Of a stretch of DNA of 64,000 nucleotides, positions 1 to 11,087 are shown piece after piece; the first letter of the stretch is position 1; every line of letters starts with the position of its first letter. A program made the position numbers and the translations under genes. The stretch spans positions 68,477,676-68,541,675 of the forward strand of contig CM043969.1 of NCBI GenBank assembly GCA_014529385.2, in the 5' to 3' direction. The notes under the pieces are model-generated. The model made no database searches. It saw nothing but the letters and a program-made list of their open reading frames with translations, and was not told the origin of the DNA. Source of the DNA: Adiantum capillus-veneris. Taxonomy: Eukaryota > Streptophyta > Polypodiopsida > Polypodiales > Pteridaceae.

Positions 1-1437
1 GAATCTTTTGGTGTGGACCATCAACTCTGGGTTTTACTTAACAAAGCCTTTCTGGCACCAATTCTTAGTGAAACTTGGGTGTATCTGGCTAATCTTCTTG
101 CCGCCACAATTGAGGATTGTAGACTCAAGATTTTGAAATGTGGTTGGTTCTTAGACAAAGGAGAACTCATAAAAGCCCCCTTCAACCTTAACCTTATTGA
201 CCACTCCTAATGCTCTTCCAATACAGGTTTATACATTCAAAGAAAAGGGAACATGGAGTTTGCTAAAAGTAATCCTGATTTCTAAACAGAATCCATTTGG
301 AATGTTTTTTGACCATATGTTAAATGTGCTTTTAAATTTCTTGACCCGAAAGCATCGTACGAATCCAGCATTATGTGGTTTGACCATGCTATCTAGTTTA
401 TCCTCAATCACCTAGACCAGCTCTTTTCTGAAAAGCCGGTGGACTTTCATCTATCCCTCATCTGCTCTTAGTTAGGTGGCCAAGCTAAACAATCAGTGAT
501 TTCTCAATTTGATTTCAACATTTTTCGTGGGCTTATGCTGGATATTTGTGGGACGGGTGTCTAACCTCACTCCTAGCTTATTGCAGTCATAGCGAGAACC
601 ACGAATATAATTGTCAATCCATGGGATGGAGCTGACTCGACTAGTGCATAGAGGCTACAAGAGGTTGTCAATCTCTTGGAAAACATCAGACAACTCGCAT
701 CTAACTCAAGCTACACTCAAATGACAGAAATCAGCAAAAGCAGTCATTAATAAGCAAACAAATCATAACCGTTATAGCATCAAATAACATCCAAATGTTA
801 CGTAACTTTTGGGACATGTTTATAAGACCTAAGCACACATACATGCTTATGGTCTCAATTCTCACTTTAGGTCAAGTGCAAAAATCGCGATTATTAATAG
901 TATGACCTAGTTGTTTTTGACCCAAAATGCATCTAAATGCTTAGCAACGATGCCCTAATACCCCTATACTTATTTTATAATTTCTAAGCTTAAATTCCTA
1001 CTTATGATGAAATTACACAGTGGGTCGATGACGCCAAAAGTTACGGATTACCATGAAATGCTTATGTCAATGCGTAGAGCTCTTACCTGCGGTTGCAAGG
1101 CAACAGACGATGCTGCAATGTGAGAATCGAGAAGGGAGTCGGAAGCGCGAGAAGGAGAAAAGTGAGCGCCATTAGCTCACACTGTGTTCTATTATCTAAA
1201 AACTTTCAAAATACTTACAAAAATTGGCCTTTATACCTTAGCCAAGGTTTCTGTGGTCAAAACTAATAATCTAGGAGCTCTAACTAAAGATAGGTTGATA
1301 CAATCTGGAAGCTTGTAGCCCCGGCTCGTCAACAATTACATTGTTTATCTCGAAAGTAGGAGTTACAACATTCCCAATTCATCAAAATAATAATAAAAGC
1401 TTCGAAAAATGTTATCCGAGTTAGCTTGCTACTAACA
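1..1437 (-). mobile_element. LTR-like 3' end of an old retroelement (outer edge undefined)
   Basis: Read on the minus strand, the coiled-coil frame at 1475-3790 ends and is followed by a purine tract (GAGGAGGGGGGAA, complement of 1438-1450) and then TGTTAGTAGCAAGC starting at 1437. A polypurine tract followed by TG is the usual 3' end of an LTR retrotransposon. Downstream in the same sense, a TATA-like TATAAAGG lies at 1228-1235. The matching 5' LTR is not in the window, so the outer end cannot be fixed, and 1-1000 may partly be flanking DNA. No gene is supported in 1-1437; the short open frames at 13-415 resemble nothing I know. Confidence 0.45.
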
Positions 1438-1474
1438 TTCCCCCCTCCTCGACTGTGCGTCCCTTGACACAGCT

Positions 1475-3790
1475 TCATGGACTGAAGTAGTCTTCAAGTT
1501 GACGGTTGGTGAGGCGGTCTTTAAGCGCATGTAGGGATTTTTCATATCTAATTCGTCTTTCTTTGTCTAGAACTTGCCAAAACTGCATGGTGACTCTGTT
1601 TTTAAGTTCAATGGCTGAATAGCCAACAAACCTTGATGTAAGGTTGCAGATCATTGTCCCAAATATCTTTGTTTGCCATGTGAAGAAACCTGTATAGAAT
1701 GCCTCTTCAAATGCCAACATATTGCTAGATGGTAGAAACATACATCTGGTATAGAAGCCGTAGAGGACTTCTTTTGAAGGCTGCCCACTTAAATCATAGA
1801 TAGACCTTTGTTGCCTTCGAGGAAAGAAATCCATGGTGCTTTTGCTTGCTCAGGCTCGTGAAAAGTTTGAATACAGGTGATTAGCATTCTGCAAATCTTA
1901 CAAAGCATTGTCCATGAGAGGTCACGAAGGCTCTTGAAGAAGGTCATGGCGCCCGTTAGAGTTTTTACCATGTATTCTTCCATTTGTTGGTCCCTGGTCT
2001 GCAGCTGGTAGTTGTGGGTAATTCAGCCATGTTGGCCTCTTCTTCTTCAGTGCATCGTATGCCTGCCATGTCCTTACCCGTTGTACAGGACAGAATGTAG
2101 GGTCCTTTTGTAGGGCTACAAGTGCTCTTGTGAACAGAATGAGCTTGAGTTTTTGTTCAACCAATTTTTTCTCCATTTTGGGTGGATATCATCTGAGTCT
2201 TCAGCCTGCATATCTTTGTAAAGTCTTTCTTTAATTTGGAGTAGCTCCACTTTTATCATTGGATAGGGCAGTGATTGCTGATGCCATTAAGCATTTATTT
2301 GGTTTTGAGTGAGCTGAGTTATATTTATTGAGTGGAAAACTCTCAACTCCCAATCCATTGTTTCTTTCCATTTAGCATCTGCTTCTTAGACAATCAGCTC
2401 TTTTAGTGAAAATTCCTCAGCTTTAGAAAGTTGGATCATTGGCACTTTCTCGGCTTCCATGATTGATACTCAAAAATCTGATTCTCCTGCAAGCCCTTCT
2501 GACGACTATGTTTCCATATCAGCAAAAGAGACTGAGGGTATGTCGATGGTTGGTTGTCTAGAGGTTCCTGCTTCATCTCAAGTTTCTGTTTGTCCCTCTC
2601 TTGGCAGCTGATTGACTCTCTTCAATTCCTCTATTTCCTTGAGCAATTGCTCTTCTCTTTGGACCCGCATCAATGCAAGGTCTTGTCTTTACATTTGTTC
2701 CAGCTTCAGCTCAAGCTCAAGGTCCTTGTTCCTCTTTTCTAAACTCTTGTAGACTTCATATGTTCCCTTGATTGAGGCTACATCGGGGTTTTCTCTTATC
2801 TGTCTTAGAAATGTCGCTTGATCATTGATCTGTTGCTCGGAGTGTTGCAAAGAGGTATTTGCGATATCTAGCTGCACTTGGATCTTTTGTACTGACAGAG
2901 TGGTGGTTAAAATTTCATTGGTTACTTCTATCAGTTGTTGATATTTTCTCTTGCATGCATCATATAACTTTGTCAGGAGCTCTCCTAGCTCTTCCATCTC
3001 TTTTTGTTGTTTCTCCTTTGCAATCTGGTGTATTGCTTCTTCATTTTCCAGCTTGTAATCTATCCTTGAATATCTTCAATGACGTTCATTCTGTCCTCTA
3101 GCTCTCCTTGTAGAGCATCAATCACTTGCTCCAGCTCTTTAGCCTTGGCACTGCGGCTAAGTGTTGCTGCTTGCATCTTATCTGGCATCAGCTGCATTTT
3201 CTTTGCATATTCATTCACTTGCATGATGACTTCATCATTGTTTCCCAATATTCAAGCTCGACCTGGGGTTGTTTAGAAGTTTGGGCCGTTTCAGTTTGTG
3301 GCTCTTTTGTTGGTGCAACAGCTTCTGCTTGTGGCCGTGGAGGTGGTTCTACTTCTTCTCCTTGAGGCTTTGTGGATCCCTCAACTGCTTCTTCTTGGGC
3401 TATTGTAGAGGAAGGTCCTGCTTTAGCTATTCTAGCTTCCTTGGGTTGTTCAAAACTTGCTTCTTCCTATTGTTCAGGCTCCTTTTCTTTGCAGACCTTG
3501 GACTCGGCATGGGTTGATCTTCTTGTTCCGTGGTTGGTGACGAGGGTCGTGGAGACATCTCCTTGTGGTCATGATGTGACTCTCTTTGTTTAGAAGCTTT
3601 CGCTTGTCTCCGTTGCTCAACCACTTCTTTCGTTGCTTTTCTTTGAGCTTCTTGACCTTCCATCAACTTTAAAGCTTCAACTTTGTCTCTGTTGCTCAGC
3701 CGCTTCTTTCGTTGCTTTGCTTTGAGCTTCTTGAGCTTCCTTCAGCTTTAATACTTTGTCGGTGGCACCAAAGAAGACCTATTTAGGAAT
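1475..3790 (-). pseudogene. decayed coiled-coil reading frame of a retroelement
   Basis: Several minus-strand open segments in different frames (about 3427-3666, 3060-3248, 2689-2997, 1922-2176, 1475-1834) follow one another like one long frame broken by stops and indels. In coding order it starts with a Lys/Gln/Glu-rich stretch, then a Pro/Glu/Thr-rich part, then heptad-like helices consistent with a coiled coil (2689-3248), then a basic and aromatic C-terminal part ending 24 bp before a polypurine tract. The position next to the tract suggests the last ORF of an LTR element, perhaps a gag-like or extra structural protein. I do not recognise the family, and no polymerase domains are visible here. 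Confidence 0.4.
3601..3745 (-). repeat. two direct copies of a ~64-bp coding repeat
   Basis: 3601-3664 and 3681-3745 are close direct copies. On the minus strand both encode a helical unit with the pattern QEAQ-KATKE--EQ-RQ. A stop codon and a short spacer separate the copies, so the duplication is coding in origin but the frame is now interrupted. Confidence 0.75.
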
Positions 3791-4284
3791 TTTGGGAATT
3801 GTTCAAGTCCCATTTCTTATAACGCTATTAAAAAACTTAGTATTTTTGTGTAATTTGAGCTATCATCTATTCACGGTTACACTCTATGTTTCATATACCC
3901 CTTAACACATATCTATAGGGATATGTGTATTTATATACATACTTATATACATCAACTACAATGACATCAAAAGAATGAGGGAAGCATGGCACTAACTCAA
4001 TTTGCATTATACTACATTATTCATGTAGAAAAAGTTCTTCGAATCAGTAGCTCAGATTTGAGACATTAACGTTAAAGAATTGGCTATATCAACACTCATA
4101 AAAAGAATCTACAATAATCAAAAACAAATTTTAGAATTGAAGGGACCTCAAAATAGTGTGGTGTTTAGAAACACCAAGATAAAAAATAAAATCCAATTCA
4201 CATATTTACATGGATCCAAGTATTGTACAACTCATCTGAGGAAATGATACTATGCCAAGAGGCTCAATGACTATAAATACATCA
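3791..4284. other. AT-rich stretch, no gene seen
   Basis: AT-rich sequence between the retroelement fragment and the FCP1-like open frame. I see no coding region, repeat array or RNA gene in it. Confidence 0.6.
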
Positions 4285-5004
4285 TTAAACTTTGTGTTTT
4301 CTCATGTATTGCTCCAATACGTACAAGGTTTCTCTATCACAAGCTGCTTCATTTACCAACATGTTGCAAGTATACTCTCGTTTGTCCCTTGCATAGATCC
4401 AACCAAGTAACCATGCAGTGATTGTTCTCTCCAAAAAACTTTCAAGCTCTTCATTTGATTGATTCCACATTTTTGGAAAAATCAAGTAGGTTCCAGGCAT
4501 ATTCCACATTACACTGTAAAGAGCCTTGTCAAAAATTAAGGTATTATTTCCATCCAGATCATGAAAATTTCTCCATGCTACATCCAAGTTCTTGTGGTAT
4601 ACAAATCGATATCCAATTAGAAGATCTGTCTTTTGGCATGCTGCCTGTCCTGCTATGACATTAAATTTTTGATGGTGTTGTGGAAAGCATAACTCAAGAA
4701 TAAGACGAGTCCTTTGCAATCTATTAGTGCTCCAAATCCACACCTCAAACCATTGCATGAAAAAATCAAGGAAAGTGAATGCATCTTTGTGAATAAAATG
4801 CCACACATTTGTACTCTCTTCAACGAGATGCATATGTTTTCCCCAATCTGGGCATACATCACCATGTTGCATTTCAATGGTCTTCAGTAAAACACCATTG
4901 AGTTCAAGGATCAATACTCTTCTTTGTTTCCGTATAGTATCTGAGGGTGGTGGAATCAATTTCCTTCTAGGCCTATGAGTCCTCAATGACATGTGCCACC
5001 TCAA
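4285..5004 (-). CDS. FCP1/SCP1-type HAD domain protein, probable pseudophosphatase
   Basis: A 239-codon open frame. Near residue 30 it has RVLILELNGVLLKT, the position of HAD motif I, with Glu and Asn in place of the two catalytic Asp residues of DxDGT/V. Around residue 90 VWIWSTNR matches the motif II region, and LIFDKALYS followed by an NMPGTYLIFPKMW-like stretch matches the motif III/IV region with the acidic pair broken. Plants have many FCP1-like proteins with DLNG in motif I that lack the usual catalytic signature, so binding rather than catalysis is likely. It lies downstream of a second FCP1-like exon (5459-6591) on the same strand. It may be a tandem paralogue or a further exon of that gene. 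The start at 5004 is the first ATG and is not independently supported. Confidence 0.6.
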   Translation of the reverse strand: MRWHMSLRTHRPRRKLIPPPSDTIRKQRRVLILELNGVLLKTIEMQHGDVCPDWGKHMHLVEESTNVWHFIHKDAFTFLDFFMQWFEVWIWSTNRLQRTRLILELCFPQHHQKFNVIAGQAACQKTDLLIGYRFVYHKNLDVAWRNFHDLDGNNTLIFDKALYSVMWNMPGTYLIFPKMWNQSNEELESFLERTITAWLLGWIYARDKREYTCNMLVNEAACDRETLYVLEQYMRKHKV

Positions 5005-5458
5005 TAGTAAATGCTTTGTACATTTGAAATCAAATTTATATGCTTCAGAATATCCTGTTCCAAAAAAAAGGCATGATGGATGGAAGAGATATTATTTTCA
5101 ATTAACACACTATGCACCAACATTATTTATTTTATCCATGATATATATAGACTTAAACCTTGAGAAGACAACAAAAGAAAATATTTTTCTTCAATACACA
5201 GAAGAAATCTTGTACAAAGAGCTCCAACCACAAAGATAAAAGAGAGACTTCTTTTCCAAGGCTGAATAACATCTAGTTGATGAAATATAAAAGTGCACAT
5301 ATTTGGTTCATGTTCAAATAATTGGACCCAACACATTGTTTTGGCCGGAATACTAGATCCCAACACATTCTTTTGGTCAAAATCTTCTTAACACATTTCC
5401 ACCACTCTAGATGTATGTGAACATTCCAAGTGATTGAGTCAACGCGCACGCCAAGCCC
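5005..5458. other. spacer between two FCP1-like coding segments
   Basis: AT-rich with no convincing coding segment. It could be an intron or an intergenic spacer, depending on whether the two FCP1-like segments belong to one gene. Confidence 0.5.
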
Positions 5459-6591
5459 TTACTGGTTGTTTTCTTCCACCTGCAATAACAAATATGCTAG
5501 ATTAGATAAAAATTTGATTTTATTTTTTATATTTTTTGATAAATCTAAAGTGAGTCCTACCCATAAGCTTAAGTAGGCCTTTTGTAGCTTTGATATGTAT
5601 GCTTTTGCTGCAACTCCGCTAATGAAATGACCACGACCATAACCCAAGCTAGTAGCATAAGAAATAGCATGTTGATCACTCAAATTTTTTGTTTTGTGAG
5701 ACAATTTTAACAAGTTCAGCTGATTTGAAGATAATAGTGGCACACCAAACTTGGATGCCAACATAGCTGGATCCTTGCTTAAGGAGTTTACTACTTTTTG
5801 GCCTCTACTTTCTTGAACATAACTTAACTTGTTATTGCACAATGGTAGCTGTGAAGATGCACAAGATGAGCTTTCCACTTCGACTAAATTGTTGTCAAGT
5901 TCTTCCCTTAGAACTTGGACATTGAACATGCCCCATTCTTCCATAATGTCTTGAAACTTTGTAAATAGTTCATGAACCTCTGTGATTGGAGATTGCCTAG
6001 CCGATTGAGTGAAATAACAGATCGAATGTCATCTGTATTATTTAGATTTAAAAGGTATGGTAGAAGCTCATTGCAAAGAAGATAGTCAAGCCTCCCTTGA
6101 AAACTTTCAGGATATAAGCAGTTATCATTTGGGTTAATACATCCCTTAAAAGGGCTATCATCAATGAGCAATGTATTCTTTGTACTGTATAAATTCCTGC
6201 ACTGATACCAAACCCTCAACAAAGGCTTAAACATAGCCTCAACATTAGGCTTATCCGGTCTATACACTTTTCGAAGATTATGGATGTAGCAATCTTCTTG
6301 TCCCCATACCATAAAGAAATGATATTTTTATGTGCATGCTTTTCAAGAGTGTTCACATAAGTGAAAACATTCTTTTGTAGCATGGTGGACCAAATACCAA
6401 CATGAAAGTACTGACATATCTCATCCAAAAATTCAAAACAACCCAGGCGAACAACAATTGTGGTGTGACCAAGGTCAATTTTGACACAATCTGTACATGG
6501 ATGCCTCTTGTCTTCTTTGTGCTGAGTAAAACTCCATTAAGATCAAGAATGAGTGCATGTTTCTTCATGCTGATTGCATGAGCAATATTTT
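5459..6591 (-). pseudogene. FCP1/HAD-like exon, frameshifted (proposed exon 5 of the ParB-like gene)
   Basis: On the minus strand a good acceptor (ATCATATGCAG) precedes 6591. The segment reads HALILDLNGVLLST (HAD motif I with D-L-N), then FEFLDEICQYFHVGIWST (motif II region), then TLLIDDSPFKGCINP (the acidic motif III/IV pair, here DD intact). A Ser/Leu-rich C-terminal part follows. The frame changes near 6510, 6310 and 5945; the three shifts have the same sign and add up to the original frame. The acceptor is in phase with a GTAAAT donor at 6703 after the preceding exon, so this may be the C-terminal domain of the larger gene. FCP1-like domains act on, or bind, phosphoproteins such as the RNA polymerase II tail; a role here is inference. 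Confidence 0.6.
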
Positions 6592-6695
6592 CTGCATATG
6601 ATACAAAAGAATGATAACAATTTAAGTTTTTGCACATATAAATATCAAAACAAGGGACCATATATTTGCAGCACACAATTGTAAATTGCACACGT

Positions 6696-6919
6696 TTATT
6701 TACGTCTCATACTCCCATACTCATCTATAATGATGTCTCCTAAAAGTGATTGCATTTCTCTATTGATGTGAAAAGATTGAAAGACTAGTTTATCTCCATC
6801 TCTCTCAAAAGAATATAAGCTTCCAAGTGGTCTACGTTTTCGTGCATCAGGACGTAGCTCCTCAACATTGATGTCTACTTGTGGCACACTGGATCCTTGA
6901 TTTTGAATGTCAATTTCAC
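6696..6919 (-). pseudogene. proposed exon 4 (or last exon) of the ParB-like gene
   Basis: The acceptor TTGTCTTTGTAG ends at 6920, and the exon then reads in phase with the donor at 7001. It encodes about 70 residues (VDINVEELRPDARKRRPLGS in the first half) and can end at a TAA at 6696-6698. Alternatively it splices at AGAC|GTAAAT (6704/6703) into the FCP1-like exon at 6591, and that junction is also in phase. I do not recognise this segment as a known domain. Confidence 0.5.
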
Positions 6920-7001
6920 CTACAAAGACAACATAATAGAATTTTGTATTATCATCCAAAAAGGGCCATATCTATACTAATCACATTGGACAAATAAGTA
7001 C

Positions 7002-7505
7002 CTTTGTTTTTCTCACCAACTTCAATCCCTTGCTTCCTTTCTTGAATGCTCTAGACTTTGTTTGTATTTGGTGTCGCTTTTCCTGTCCCTTTGTCACTTT
7101 TTTCTTGTATGTCCTTGGTTGCAAGAGTCGCTTGGAGCTCTTCATTGGCTTCACCCTTCTTCTCACTACCCTTTGCATCCTCATCTCTTTGAGGCATGTT
7201 GTTAGTGTCGTGTGAAGGTTTTGGAGAATTTTGCACAACAAAATCACTTTGATGCTCTACAATCACCATCTCCTCTTCACTATTCCTAATGTCACTTTCA
7301 TGAATTTGGGTCTCTCCAATTGTAGGTAGCATGTTCTTGCTCTCTTTAGTCATGTCATTTGAAGTTTTTTGAGAGGTTTGTTCTACAAGATCACTTTTGT
7401 GCTCTACAAGATCACCTTTATGAAACTCGGTCTCTCCAACAATGGTGGATAGCACTTGTGCTGCTTGAGATATGTTATCTCCGTCTTCTATTTTGTTGTC
7501 TTCAT
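7002..7505 (-). pseudogene. proposed exon 3, acidic/polar tail with internal duplication and a TAG
   Basis: The acceptor CATCTTTCAG ends at 7506 and the donor AAAG|GTACTT is at 7002/7001. The exon continues the acidic composition of the preceding exon (DEDNKIEDGDN at its start) and contains two diverged ~40-residue repeats, each with a GET-H-D-------VEH-SD pattern. A TAG at 7051-7053 interrupts it; the frame then continues sensibly to the donor, so this looks like CAG changed to TAG. The exon is probably a disordered tail. Confidence 0.5.
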
Positions 7506-7820
7506 CTGAAAGATGAAAAAAGCCAAATTTTTACCTATTTAGAAAATAGTCTAGTGGATTTTCAATAACCATAGAATCCATTTCATTTCCATCATCTAAA
7601 CCAGACGTTTTATGCTAGAAAGACTCCATTTAGCACATTAACACAAAAATGCTAACCTAGAATGATACCTAAAGCACATTTGAAAGTGAGGCTTAATCTT
7701 AAGCTCCAGCCTAAGGCTTAAATCTCAAATTTTAGGCTTTTGTTTCAAGCCTAAAACTTAAGTCTCAAAATTTATGCTTATGTTTGAAGTTTAAAATGTA
7801 GGTCCTAAGTAGTCTTCATC

Positions 7821-8560
7821 ATTCACTATGTGAAAACCTTTTATACTATGTGCACTGAAGAACTATTTATAAAACCCCTTATCTATGAATTTTTCAAGGT
7901 ATCATCCAATTTTCTTCATAATCTATAAGTATTTGGTTATTTGTAACATTTTTTTGCTACAGTGCTCATGAGACTGGACTCATATGGTAGTGCTACACTA
8001 ACATACAAAGGTAAGGCTCGAACTTAAGTTCGATCCTACAAAATAAATTTCAGTTTCTTGTTATAGATTATGACTCTTTCTCTTTCTTAACATATGTAAT
8101 CGCTACAATAGGATATGAAATTGTGAGATTCACTTGGAAGTACTGAGGTAGGATTCTATGACAAGGACTTTTGTTGTTGAGGTAGGATTCTATGACAAGG
8201 ACTTTTGAGGCTCAAACTTAAGTTCATGCCTAAGGCTTAAGTCTTAACCTTAAGCTTATGTTTCAAGTGTAAGGCTTAAATCTCAATCCATGTCTAGTCG
8301 CAACGCATTCACTATGTATAAAATTATTATATTGTGCACATCTAGGGCCTATTCAAAAAACCTCTTAACTGTGAATTTTTCAAGGTATTATCCTTTTTAC
8401 TTCATGATCCGTAAGTATTGCTATTTGGAAGATTATATTACTACAATGCTCTTGAGATTGGCATAACATGGTAGTGCTCATGAGCTCGGCCTCACATGGT
8501 AGTGCTACACTAACATGTGGAGGCAAGGTTCAAACTTAAGTTCGAGCCTACAAACTAAAT
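7821..8560. repeat. diverged direct duplication, offset ~486 bp, inside the intron
   Basis: ATTCACTATGT at 7821 and again at 8307 starts two copies. Each runs through a TGAATTTTTCAAGGTAT block and a TGGTAGTGCTACACTAACAT block to a palindrome (8015-8036 and 8527-8548). Confidence 0.7.
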
Positions 8561-8739
8561 TTCAATGCCTTGTTAGGTACAAAGACATTATGAGTTTCAC
8601 GTAACATATGCAAATGCTACACTAGGATAAGGAAGTTCAAGTCTCACTCAGAACAACTCAGCCATGACTTTTTTGATTGAAGTTCATACACAAGTGCTTC
8701 ACTATCTCTCCTTGTTATGCTTGAACTTAAGTTTGAGCC
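8015..8739. repeat. four dispersed CTTAAG palindrome copies in the intron
   Basis: Imperfect palindromes lie at 8015-8036, 8209-8230, 8527-8548 and 8719-8739, all built on (T/C)(G/A)AACTTAAGTT(C/T)GA. Two of them follow a GTGCTACACTAACAT lead-in, which also precedes palindromes in the large array at 18.2-20.7 kb. Confidence 0.8.
8144..8208. repeat. 34-bp tandem duplication
   Basis: TGAGGTAGGATTCTATGACA begins at 8144 and again at 8178, giving two adjacent near-identical copies. Confidence 0.85.
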
Positions 8740-9118
8740 TCATTAGTGTTTGGTAATGCTTCATTAGTATCTCACCAAAACCAAAATTTCTTACTCTTAA
8801 AACACATCTGTATGTTAGCTATGCTTTGTGAATTGACACTTTAAATAAAGACATGTGCTTTGTGATGGCTCAAACTCAAGTTTGATCCCCCCCATCATTT
8901 TTTAAAACAACAAAAATTAAATCTAATTAAAATGACATACTTTTAGATAAAGACACAAGATAGTATTAAGAAAATAGTGTTTGAAGGACCTAAAGTATCA
9001 CAATTGATCAATTCAATACACTATCCTGCATGTTTATACTTTAGGAGTCTGTTGGTACATGATAATGGCATGCATCATTAAACCTAGTATCAAAAAATAC
9101 TCTAAGAAGCATTCGCAC

Positions 9119-10739
9119 CTTTTTCATCAGCTACTACAATGTCTTGAGGGGCTCTGTCATCCTCTTGTGCATCCTCATTGCCTGCATCATCATCCTCATT
9201 ATCTTCATCATTTTCTTTTGCACACTCAACATCCACAACTGGACTCATTTCTCCAACATTGTCTGCCCCCTCTTGATGATCAAAATTTGTAGCTTCTTGA
9301 ACTTCACTATCATCCGTGTTGTCTACGTTATCGTTGTCTTCATTTCCATCAACACCCTCTCCACTGCTTTGTTGCTCATCGATGTCAAGATTGTTAAGGT
9401 CTTCTTTTTCTTTATCATCCAGCTCCACTATTTGTCTCGCAAGTGATGCTTGACTTGCACCACAGCACTCCTGTAAGGACAGATTGCTCTCCAAAAGACT
9501 AGAGCATTGAGATTCTAACTCCATTGCTTCAAAATCATCTTTACATAGAGCAATTGCCCTTCTCTTCTTCGACAAGCTTTGCTCCAACACAACTCCACCG
9601 CAAAAAATTTCCAACACATAGCTTTGCTCAGAACAAAACCCTGTGAGATAAGGCCATCAATGAAGTTTCTATCAATAAATTCATGATCCTTGCCACAAGA
9701 GCCTGAGAAAAAGACTCTTTTTGTATGAGCTTTGTCAATAGCCTCAAATCTATCAACCTTGCTAACAAAAAGAGCAACCATTGCAGAGTCCACAGTTCCA
9801 TCTATCCATGAGTCATCTCTTGTTGCTTGGATATTTCCATATTCAATATGGACCTTAGTTCCCTTCAACAAGCATTCCGATATTGATGAAATCAATGAAA
9901 CACACTAGCACATATTCGTATTGTGCATTCAATGTGTTTAGATTGAGTGCCAAATTTGCAAAAAAATCTATAGAGAGCTTTTCTTTAGTACCATGAAGAT
10001 CCAAGACAACCAATTGAAATGGTACGTGCTCTATATTGCAAAAGTATTTGATCTTCCCCATATCAAAGCCCACCCCCTTGATTCTCCATGGAATAGACTC
10101 ATCTTGAGATATTATGCCCATATTAGCTCTATAAAGATGATTGAGGAGAGTTATTACACTTTTTGGAAGTGAGGGTGGAGTCTTCTTTTCTCTGTTGAGG
10201 GAGTCCTTGACATAGTACTGGCTATAGCTCCTCATTTGATTGTACTCATGCTCTCCTAGCTTGTACTTCTCACAAACTTGCTCCCAAGATAAATTTTCCC
10301 TTGTCAAATCAAAGAAGAATGATATTATTGCTTCTTTCAACACTCGATCTGTTTTTAGCTTCCAAGCCATCTCATCCATGTCCATTCTATGAGGGGTATG
10401 CTTGCTCTTCTTTAGAAAGATGGATTTGTCCAGGATTGCATTTTGTAGTTCAAGAACTTCTTTATTCTCGAGGCCTCAAATGCACCTGAACAATGTAGGT
10501 GCCAGTGTTGCTGTGCCAGGTGCTTGTCGAACCTGACCACCCTTCATAGTTAGAAATTTAGGATTTTCGTTGGAACCTTCTTCAATTGTTTCTCCCTTTG
10601 TATTTGGTAGCAAGCCTCGAGCATATTGTCTCATGATCTTGACCCAATTCTTCCATATCTTCTCATCACATAGAAGCAAATGCAAGTCGGTCTTGACAAA
10701 TCCCTTTTGAAGTGTGTGCTCTGTTGTCTCAACAAAGGT
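9119..10739 (-). pseudogene. proposed exon 2: DNA amino-methyltransferase-like domain plus acidic tail
   Basis: The acceptor TCAATTTTGCAG ends at 10740 and the donor AAAAAG|GTGCGA is at 9119/9118. After a helical region comes VPFQLVVLDLHGTKEKL (~9990-10025), which sits where motif IV (DPPY) of an amino-methyltransferase would be. About 130 residues later comes VLEIFCGGVVLE, then RRAIALCKDDFEAM (~9540-9617). The latter matches the AdoMet-binding motif I (F-C-G-G) of beta-class N6-adenine/N4-cytosine methyltransferases, in which motif IV precedes motif I. The catalytic DPPY is replaced by D-L-H-G, so an active enzyme is doubtful. The C-terminal 120 residues are strongly acidic. An in-frame TGA (10476-10478, as from CGA) and two frameshifts near 9890 and 9610 that cancel out show decay. 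Confidence 0.5.
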
Positions 10740-11087
10740 CTGCAAAATTGAAAATTCCAACATCAATATTGACAAGGCTCTAACTTGTGGGATTGAGACG
10801 TATACTTAATAAGCTCAAGCCTAGCTAGATTGAATTGTTTCTTTATATGCTCACATACATCTATGCAAAGTCCAAAATACATGGGTATATGTAAGTGGGG
10901 CTCAAACTTAAGTTCGAGCCTCGCTTAGCCTCATATCCAAGTGACACTAAATCTTAAGTTAAAACCTCAATTTAAGTTTTAAATGAGCACATGGAGGTCT
11001 TGCTTGAGCCTATGATAGACTCTAGTTTACAAATAGATATTGATTAAAAAGACTCACATCCATGTTTTCAAAGAATCAAACAAGTAC
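10740..11087 (-). other. proposed intron with one palindrome copy
   Basis: GTACTTG donor at 11087 and TTTTGCAG acceptor at 10740, phase 0. A palindrome (CTCAAACTTAAGTTCGAG core) lies at 10899-10920 inside it. Confidence 0.6.

Larger units (their letters stand above)
7506..9118 (-). other. proposed intron with palindrome copies and duplications
   Basis: Non-coding, AT-rich and bounded by an in-phase GTGCGA donor (9118) and TTTCAG acceptor (7506). It carries at least four copies of the CTTAAG palindrome, a ~486-bp-offset direct duplication and a short 34-bp tandem duplication. No other gene is visible. Confidence 0.5.

Noticed and set aside
2554-3593. Plus-strand frames with membrane-like composition
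   Set aside because: Antisense of the coiled-coil reading frame; Cys/Phe/Leu richness comes from reverse-reading Lys/Glu codons.
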